This document shows positions 57,541 through 64,000 of a DNA stretch of 64,000 nt, piece after piece. This DNA is from Gnetum montanum. Lineage: Eukaryota; Streptophyta; Gnetopsida; Gnetales; Gnetaceae. A program made the position numbers and the translations under genes. The notes under the pieces are model-generated. The model had not been told where the DNA came from. It saw nothing but the letters and a program-made list of their open reading frames with translations, and made no database searches. The DNA lies in contig MNCI01030304.1 in NCBI GenBank assembly GCA_015680685.1, forward strand, positions 599,607 through 663,606, written 5' to 3'. Position 1 is the first letter of the stretch, and the number at the start of each line of letters is the position of its first letter.

Positions 57541-58385
57541 CCAAATTTTTGTTGGCTCATCGGTCATTGCGAGTATTGTGTAGATCCTAATGATTCTCAG
57601 TGCTACCCAGTCATGGCTTACATGATTGATGAGATGGGATGATCTAGGATACCTTTGAATTGTAGGTTTGTTAAGCAGTAAACAAGGAGGATCCCATATC
57701 CTACCTATCCATACTATCCTAATGGTGCTTATTCATAGCCCATGCAGTAGTACCAATAGTATAAACTTCAAATCCTTAAAATGCTACTCCATGGAATCTT
57801 TTGAATTCAGTGAATTAATAGATGGTGTCTCCACCTAATCCTTACTTATATGGTGCACAAAAAATTACTTATAAAATCCGAATGATGATAGCTCAACAAT
57901 ACCTACCTATTTCTAGCAATCCTATCAACAAAGATTCCTAGCAATAATAGTAGTAGTAGCTTCTACTTCATGGTCTCATGCAAGGTGGGATACCTAGTTA
58001 ACCATAATTAAGGTATATCAAATCATGTAATATTACCTATTGTATTAATCTTGCTTCTATTCATGCATCTAGGAAATATTAATAGACATCTATTGATTTG
58101 GCTAATGGAGGAAGTATGAGGTCTCGTAGTAGAAACTTTTACTGCAAACATAGACATGAGAATCACAAGATTAGATTTTTATCCTCCTCTCCACCTTTTG
58201 AAGAAGAAAATCATTCAATCGAAATAAAAGCACATATTCATGAGGTCTTGATGAGCATTCCTGATCTCAATTCAACTACAATATCTACTTCAAGGATGAG
58301 TTACATTGCTATGTCTAGTGGGGATAGCATGATGACACCTAATGGTGATGTTGTTACCATCCCTATATCTATAGTGGTAATGTAG
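57541..58385 (+). pseudogene. gag C-terminal part of element 8
   Basis: The knuckle CEYCVDPNDSQC is at 57568-57603; Cys spacing is identical to elements 3 and 4, with the His replaced by Asn (CAT to AAT). A Pro/Tyr tail follows (RIPYPTYPYYPNGAYS, about 57690-57736), then NPYLYGAQ. 58098-58385 is a 95-codon open stretch (Ser/His-rich, SRSRNFYCKHRHEN) with no known domain. Confidence 0.55.
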
Positions 58386-58439
58386 GTAGTTAAAGAACAA
58401 TATTTACTTGCAAAGTAACCAAATCCTAGCAGTCTCATG

Positions 58440-58765
58440 GTGGAGATCTAGATTTATGAAAAGAATCATTACTTGGCTCTCTATCACTTTGTTTTAAGAG
58501 TGAATCTCATTTTTCTCTCGTAGTAGTTTGATTAGGGGCTTTCTCCTCTCTAGCATACTAACATTAGACTTGAGATGGTAGACCAATGATATATGTACCC
58601 CATGGAATAAGTATTTAATGTAATCACTTTTGTTGTTGGTTGTATTTTGCTAATTTTTTGATGCTTAGATTAGAAGATAAGGTGGAAGAGAATCTTCTTA
58701 TTATAATGAGAAGAGCCTAGTTAAGCACTATAAATTCTTGGTTGGTTTTCCAAGATATCCACCTC
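58440..58765 (+). pseudogene. Protease remnant of element 8
   Basis: One frame with stops: HFVLRVNLIFLS (position of ALLDSSSRVNLS in element 4), TNIRLEMVDQxYMYP, VFNVITFVVG, then ENLLIIMRRAxLSTI (position of FPIIMGRAWL). The catalytic Asp is lost in this reading. Confidence 0.45.
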
Positions 58766-61700
58766 TAGATCAATAGAAGAAATGAGACCGAAAGAATGCA
58801 CGACAAGAGAATATCCTATGATCCTTCCTAATCTTCTTGCATCATGGGCATAGGCCATTTACATGGGGTAGAAAAAGAATCTTTTGGGCAATACCTAGTA
58901 CACTCTAATGAATATCTTTCACCTCTAAGAATGCTTAATGCCCAATTTAATACTCAAATAATTTCTTGATGATAGACATGGATTAGTCATGGGGAAGAAA
59001 TCCTCCACACCACGTTAAAATTTCATTTTCCTATTATTTCTATCTATGCAATTAATAAAGATTGATGTTTAGTTAGAAGTTTTTACCTTTTAAGCTTAAT
59101 GAATAACCAATCATTTGATTTTTCTCTTTCTAGAAGTGTTTTTATTTGTATGTGTGGAAAAACTAGTTCAAGAGTTACATATATGCTGATGATGTGAGAG
59201 TACCAAATACGTCCAATGATAGATTGACCATGCAACAATCTTCATCCATCCACTTTTTTTCTATCCATTACTAGTGAACTTAGCTCAGATTTAGTGGGGA
59301 ACAAGGACTCACACTACAAGTAGTCAATCTAATGCTATTGGAATCGTAGATCAGTGACAGATTCACACCTTAGGGTATGAGCTTTGGAATCTTTAAAAAG
59401 TTGATAGTTATTGATATGGAAAGGGTATGTTATAAAGAATTCTTGTGATGATTGAACGTGTGACATCCCATTTTTTGATGTCATGTAAAATGATAAATAT
59501 GCATTTTATTAGACATTATGCATAAAGAAGATAACATAAAAAATGTCAAATATGTGTAACATTTGACATTATGTGTCAAGAAGATAATAGGGAAAATGTA
59601 GAAGGAAAAGGAAAATGATGCTTTATTAATATGGAATAGTGTATCTAGGTTATGCTCTAAGTGTTCCTTGGGATTATCTTCCTTCAACACCTAATTCTTA
59701 GAGGTAATCCAACACTGCCACCATGGTTAGACCTATCATTAGTAGAAGGGATGGCCAGTCCTCTTTTTTTTTTTTCTACTTCACTTAGCACCTGTTACTC
59801 ACCTTTACTAGGTCCACAACTTCATGTTATTATGACCTCTAATAACTAGATATAAATACCTTATTTCAAACCCCCAAAGATTACCTCAAGAGACATGCAT
59901 GTTATTATAATGTGTCCTTTTGGATCTTAATTATAACTTGCTCCTTTCGAGTCTTGTTAAGATAATTACAATACTTGTTATGAAGAGACATCATCTTCGT
60001 TTCATAGTGACATCATTCAAGAATAGGAACATGAAAATCTACCCCTCTTAGGTTTTTTTTCTTTGAAGAGTTCACATTTACTATTTTTTTTCTAGCACCA
60101 ATGCTCCAATTATTTAATTTCTCCTTTGGGTTTAAAGTTACATATCCTAATGTTCTCTTGCTTATTCTACAAAGAAAAAAAAAACATACGTTAGATGGAT
60201 ATATTAGAACTTAAATATTAATTTATTAATAGTTACCTCATATTCTAAAATAATGACAAAAGGTAAATTAAAGATCTACCAACCATTAATCACCAGTCTT
60301 AACTAGGATCATACAAAATGTAACTCATATTTGGTTATCCAAGTGAAGGTAAGACAAATCCTTATTCTCAACTTGCATTATACTAGATATTTTTATCAAA
60401 TTAAGATATAAATTAAATTATAAAAAATAATAAGATTATAAATAAAAGTAACATTAAAATACTCCTTGATCTTGATCAATGTTGGGGATCAATAAAGTAG
60501 TCATAGTTCCATCATAAAGCGTATATGATTGGATGGTTTTTTTCAATAGGGCTTGATCTTGCTTCCTCTAAACTTCTTCATTAGGAATTAACTCTAGCAA
60601 CTTTGTAACTTAAAAGAATTGGGCATTATACCAAATAAAGTCTAGGATCTCGATAAAGAATGTTGTTGATTCATCTTCATTAATCATGGCAATGTAATTG
60701 GTAAACTGAGGTTCTTGATGAATTTTTTCCAATAACAACATTTGTTTCTAAATTTTGATTTTTTAATTTATCTCTTGAAGATTCAACGTAAGTAGAATAT
60801 GCACTAACCAATGGAATTCCATGTTGAATTGATAGAAACATCTTCTTCAAATTAGGTTTCTCTTCCAAGGATTCTTTTACACCTTCATATTTTTAAAATT
60901 GGTAAACACCACTTCTAACTTTCACATTGGAGTCTTCACAAAGGATGAATGACATTGGATTAATATCAATAAGGCTTAGAAATAATATATTCATAAATAT
61001 TTCCTCTATTTTTTTAATCAAGTATGCCACTTGGCAAAGTTTAACATTTAAACATATTGATTTGGCAATTAAATGTTTATTGATCACACATACACATCTT
61101 TCTAAAAACTAGATTTTTTTAATATCAATGCCAAGGGTATGTGGCTTGTACCATGATTTAAATTTTTATAATTTCAAAAATCATATTTTCTAATCTTCAT
61201 TCAAATCTTTGTACTAATTCAAACTTGGCTTGTTCGTAAAAGCTGATGCAACCATCCATGATGTGATTTGTACAATAGGGTATTTTGTATGGCTCAAAAG
61301 AAGAACTTTCACAAGAATATTTTTGCTTATAAATACCTCTATATCTCATCTTTTTCATAGTGGGTTAGAATTGATAAAGGAATTTCCATGAAAAAACTTT
61401 TTGTAGGCACAAGAAATCAACATCCAAATCTTGTAACTCTACTAAGATGCATAGGTATCAATACTTTGTGAATTTCAAGGCCCATGGTAGACATAGCGGA
61501 TGTTGTCTTTCATTGGCTATAAGACCTTGCAAGCATGTTATATGTTGTAACTTTCATTATTGTTCTTTGATTCTATCCTAGGTTATTTCTTGTCATGGGT
61601 ATCATACACCTTGTCAGTAGAAGATTATGCTTTTCCATGATGTTGCTATTATATGATTTGGTTATAAGCTAAATGGGTAAACATCTTCAAGTGACTGATC

Positions 61701-62459
61701 AATTTGTTGGATCGATAACAATTTGGCTACATTACCTAGACTCTTACCAACCTTTCTACCCCACTTAAGACACTGACTTCGACAATGTAACTAATGATAC
61801 ACTAGAGGTTAGTGATCTAAGGCTAACTATTGACATAGGCTAAGCACTTAATCTTAAGATCCAAACTACCAAAGATGTTAGATCTATTAATCCAAGAAAT
61901 TAAATTGTTAGGCATGATTAGCTGATATAAGTTATGGTTTCTAAAGGCATGGTTTAAAATATCATTAAATTATCGAGTACCTGGATGATGATTATGACCT
62001 CATCATTGAGTTTAGAAAGCTGAAAAATGTTAAAATGACTATTTATATGTTAGAAATGAACATTATATGCCCAAGTTATGCTAAGATTGGGTCTTGAGGC
62101 ATTAGGCAAGGCATAAAAATTAATTTTTGAAGCCTTGTGGGGTTGATTTGACTTTACCATTGCTTCTTTAAGGTTGAAATCTATAGGAAATGACTCTTTG
62201 TTTTTCAAAAAGGGCTTTTAGAAAACTTATGACTTGCAAAGTGCAAAACTTTGAACATGAAAAACAAGACTTCTTAAGAGGCTATCCATCCCAATATTAC
62301 TCTAGAACGAACGAGCATGCTTGATTATAAAATTTTATCCTAGATGTTGCCAATGTGCTAAGTTTCCATTTTTGAATTTTTGTTTGCATTTTTTAATTTA
62401 AATTTTACTGTGTATTTTTTTACATGTTTGAAATTTCCATTAAATGATAGAAAATTTGA
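58766..62459. other. AT-rich stretch, little structure
   Basis: No gene recognised. 58985-58995 carries AGTCATGGGGA. TGTGACATCCCATTTTTTGA at 59459 may be an LTR edge. A 53-bp loose tandem pair (GACATTATG...AAGAAGATAA) starts at 59512 and 59565. 60680-61112 has short open frames on both strands without motifs. Confidence 0.5.
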
Positions 62460-63170
62460 ATTTTTTCGTTAGTTGACGGCAACTTTTTTTATTGCCAAAC
62501 TTGCCAAGAAGGTAAGATGGCAGGGCAACGCTGGTGGTATCTATAAAAGCTGCGCGGGAAGCAAGATTTTAAGATGCTGGTGGTGTCTGCAGAGCTCTCT
62601 GGGAGGCATAATTTTACGGCATTGGGGGTGTCTGCCTGCAAAGCTCTGTCTGAGGTAGTATTTTGCAGTGATGACGGTATCCTTTGGCACTCACAGACAC
62701 TGCAGACTGTTGAAATTTCCAGTGGGGTTTTCAGCATCGACAGTGATGATGGAGGCACAGGTGGCTGCAGAAATAGTGCATGCAGTGGCAGAAACAGTGC
62801 ATGCGACGGTGAAAATGGTGCAGGAGGTGGCACGCGTAGTATTGGAATAAACGTCATAAAACATGGAAGACGACGAGAAAAATGAAGGCAGCGGTAGGCA
62901 AAGAGGCACCAGAGGTAGAGCGCACAAACACAGCGATGGCGGCAGAGCACATAATCGCAGTGGTGATGCTTGGATAGTAGACAGTAGTAGTAGTGGCATG
63001 TAGCAGATGACAGTAGTGGGCGGTATAGGGCATAAGAAAGGCAGCGCGGCGATGGTGGGAGATGAGCGACGCAGAGGTGCTGATGTAGATCATTGCAAGG
63101 ACAGCATGGCCCTAGGGCTGCATGGCCTTGTATGGGTCTGTGCGGCCCTTGATTGAATTCTTTTTTAAAT
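62460..63170. other. GC-richer patch with short tandem repeats
   Basis: Markedly richer in G and C, with CTG/CAG/TGC words, than the flanks. Three tandem units of about 46-48 bp (GCTGGTGGTATC..., GCTGGTGGTGTCTGC..., TTGGGGGTGTCTGCC...) lie at 62529-62670; the first contains TCTATAAAAGC. GTGCATGC repeats lie at 62777-62812 and CATGGCC/GTGCGGCCC repeats at 63100-63150. Several frames are open on both strands (the longest is minus, 62489-63193), a consequence of composition; none shows a domain. Confidence 0.45.
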
Positions 63171-63254
63171 TTTTTAAAAAATATTATTATCATTATTTTT
63201 TCTTAATTGTTAACAGATATTAATATAATTAACTATATTAATTATTAACGAGTA

Positions 63255-63345
63255 GCATGTTGGGTGTGGTTGTTGGTAGAAGAATGCCTAGGACTTCGGT
63301 TTGATCTAAGTGGGAGATCAGGGGCTTGATTCCCCCCGCCCTAAA
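63255..63345 (+). repeat. SINE-like tRNA-related module 1
   Basis: GGTGTGGTTGTTGGTAG (A-box-like) is followed about 55 bp later by GGCTTGATTCC (B box; consensus GGTTCRANTCC) at 63323-63333, then CCCCGCCC and a T/A-rich tail TTTATTATTAAGTTTTTTT. Confidence 0.4.
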
Positions 63346-63397
63346 TTTATTATTAAGTTTTTTTTTTAAAACTTTTTATTATTATTTTATTTAACCT

Positions 63398-63545
63398 TGC
63401 CTTAGCGGTTGATGTGGTGGTTTCGCTTTATCCTAAACTAAGTCGTAAGTGGTGACGGATGATGGGGTAAGATTTGGTTTGGATAAGGAAAAATTTTGGG
63501 TTCAATTTCTAACCCTGGTAATTTTGAATTTTTTAATATATAAAT
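63398..63545 (+). repeat. SINE-like tRNA-related module 2
   Basis: CCTTAGCGGTTGATGTGGTGG (A-box-like) and GGGTTCAATTTC (B-box-like, 63498-63509) are followed by AACCCTGGTAATTTT, a layout seen in plant tRNA-derived SINEs. It lies directly after module 1's T-rich tail. Confidence 0.4.
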
Positions 63546-64000
63546 TTAATAAATTAATATTTTTAATAAGCACACATAATGAAAAACTTTGAATTGCAAT
63601 ATATCCTAAACTATGAGTCCAATCGAGATGAAATTTGTATCATTGGAATCAAGTTATTGAGTACCATGTGTTGGGTATGGTTTTAGTGGCTAAAAGGTAA
63701 GTTTGATTTTCAAGATTTAAAAGGTCCAAAATAGCTTATTCTACAAAAGTGACGCTACTAGGTTGATGTATTAGTGACATGCTGACTTCTAAATGACTTG
63801 AATAATTATAAATGATATACCAACCCTTGAACACAATGATATAATACTTTTATCCTACAATTTGACAAGTAGGATGTAAGCCTAGCGTCTGGCAACAAGA
63901 TTATGTCCTATGTACTAAGGAGAAGTAAGACATCACAACATTACCCACCAAGTATTGGTTTTCTTATGGGTCTCATGATAATAAACATTATTTGATGGGT
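63546..64000. other. AT-rich tail, nothing recognised
   Basis: No coding or structural feature I can support. Confidence 0.5.

Larger units (their letters stand above)
57541..58995 (+). mobile_element. Athila-like element 8 remnant (gag tail and protease)
   Basis: Holds a gag zinc knuckle, a P/Y/Q-rich gag tail, a protease remnant and then AGTCATGGGGA (58985-58995) about 225 bp after the protease, the same order as element 4. No RT or integrase follows, so this copy also seems to lack pol. Confidence 0.55.

Noticed and set aside
62489-63193. 234-codon minus-strand open frame, Cys/Leu/Pro/His-rich
   Set aside because: Several other frames on both strands are open over the same stretch because of GC-rich, stop-poor composition; no domain, and it crosses tandem repeats.
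63323-63333. True tRNA gene
   Set aside because: A B-box-like word is present, but no acceptor-stem pairing or cloverleaf could be drawn.

Overview
This window looks like plant nuclear DNA from a large, repeat-rich genome. A gymnosperm is a plausible guess, but nothing here fixes the species. I see no intact host gene, no rRNA or tRNA gene, no CRISPR array and nothing prokaryotic. Almost everything recognisable is decayed LTR retrotransposon, nested in layers. Most premature stops read as C-to-T or G-to-A changes (CAG to TAG, CGA to TGA), as expected of old methylated repeats. Short n/N runs at 41900, 47091, 47138-47214 and 53906 show it is a gapped draft assembly.

Layout. (A) 1-17698 is a three-deep nest of one Athila-like Ty3/gypsy family, which has TGATGAG...TCATCA LTR ends, a tRNA-Asp-type primer site and a GTGGGGGTA polypurine tract. 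Element 1 (+, integrase and 3' LTR, 1-3217) sits inside the 5' LTR of element 2 (+, 3218-11562: gag, no pol, and a long extra ORF). Element 2 sits inside pol of element 3 (-, 11563-17698: reverse transcriptase/RNase H, protease, gag, 5' LTR). (B) 17699-25484 is AT-rich and has no gene; it holds an array of hairpin-forming repeats (20145-22335). (C) 25490-34133 is a complete old element 5 (+) with about 2-kb LTRs, a GGTAG target-site duplication, a Tat/Ogre-type gag and no pol. (D) 34139-38815 is mostly featureless, with one small decayed minus-strand ORF. (E) 38816-51000 is element 6 (-, Ty3/gypsy, order gag-protease-RNase H-like-RT-RNase H-integrase), split by element 4 (-, 40761-47652). Element 4 is the best-preserved Athila-like copy: it has both LTRs, primer site, gag and protease, but no RT, RNase H or integrase. 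(F) 51133-54157 is the 5' part of a Ty1/copia element 7 (+). (G) 54158-59458 holds Athila-like remnants (extra-ORF-like domain, gag zinc knuckle, protease: element 8). (H) 59459-64000 is AT-rich with a GC-richer patch and two tRNA-like (SINE-like) modules.

How the parts fit together. Elements 1-4 and 8 are relatives whose conserved parts (LTR ends, TATA to U5, primer site, gag knuckle, protease, polypurine tract) are shared, while the U3 segment before the TATA box is replaced in each by a different array of short palindromes. The unrelated elements 5 and 7 also carry palindrome arrays in U3. An 11-mer, AGTCATGGGGG, identical to the core of the 3' polypurine tract, recurs up to four times inside single Athila-like elements. 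Elements 2, 4 and 8 lack pol, so they look like non-autonomous gag or gag-protease derivatives. Element 2's extra ORF is preceded by a branch-point/acceptor-like signal directly before its ATG and, further upstream, by a second copy of U3-like palindromes. These are the observations I would follow up first.
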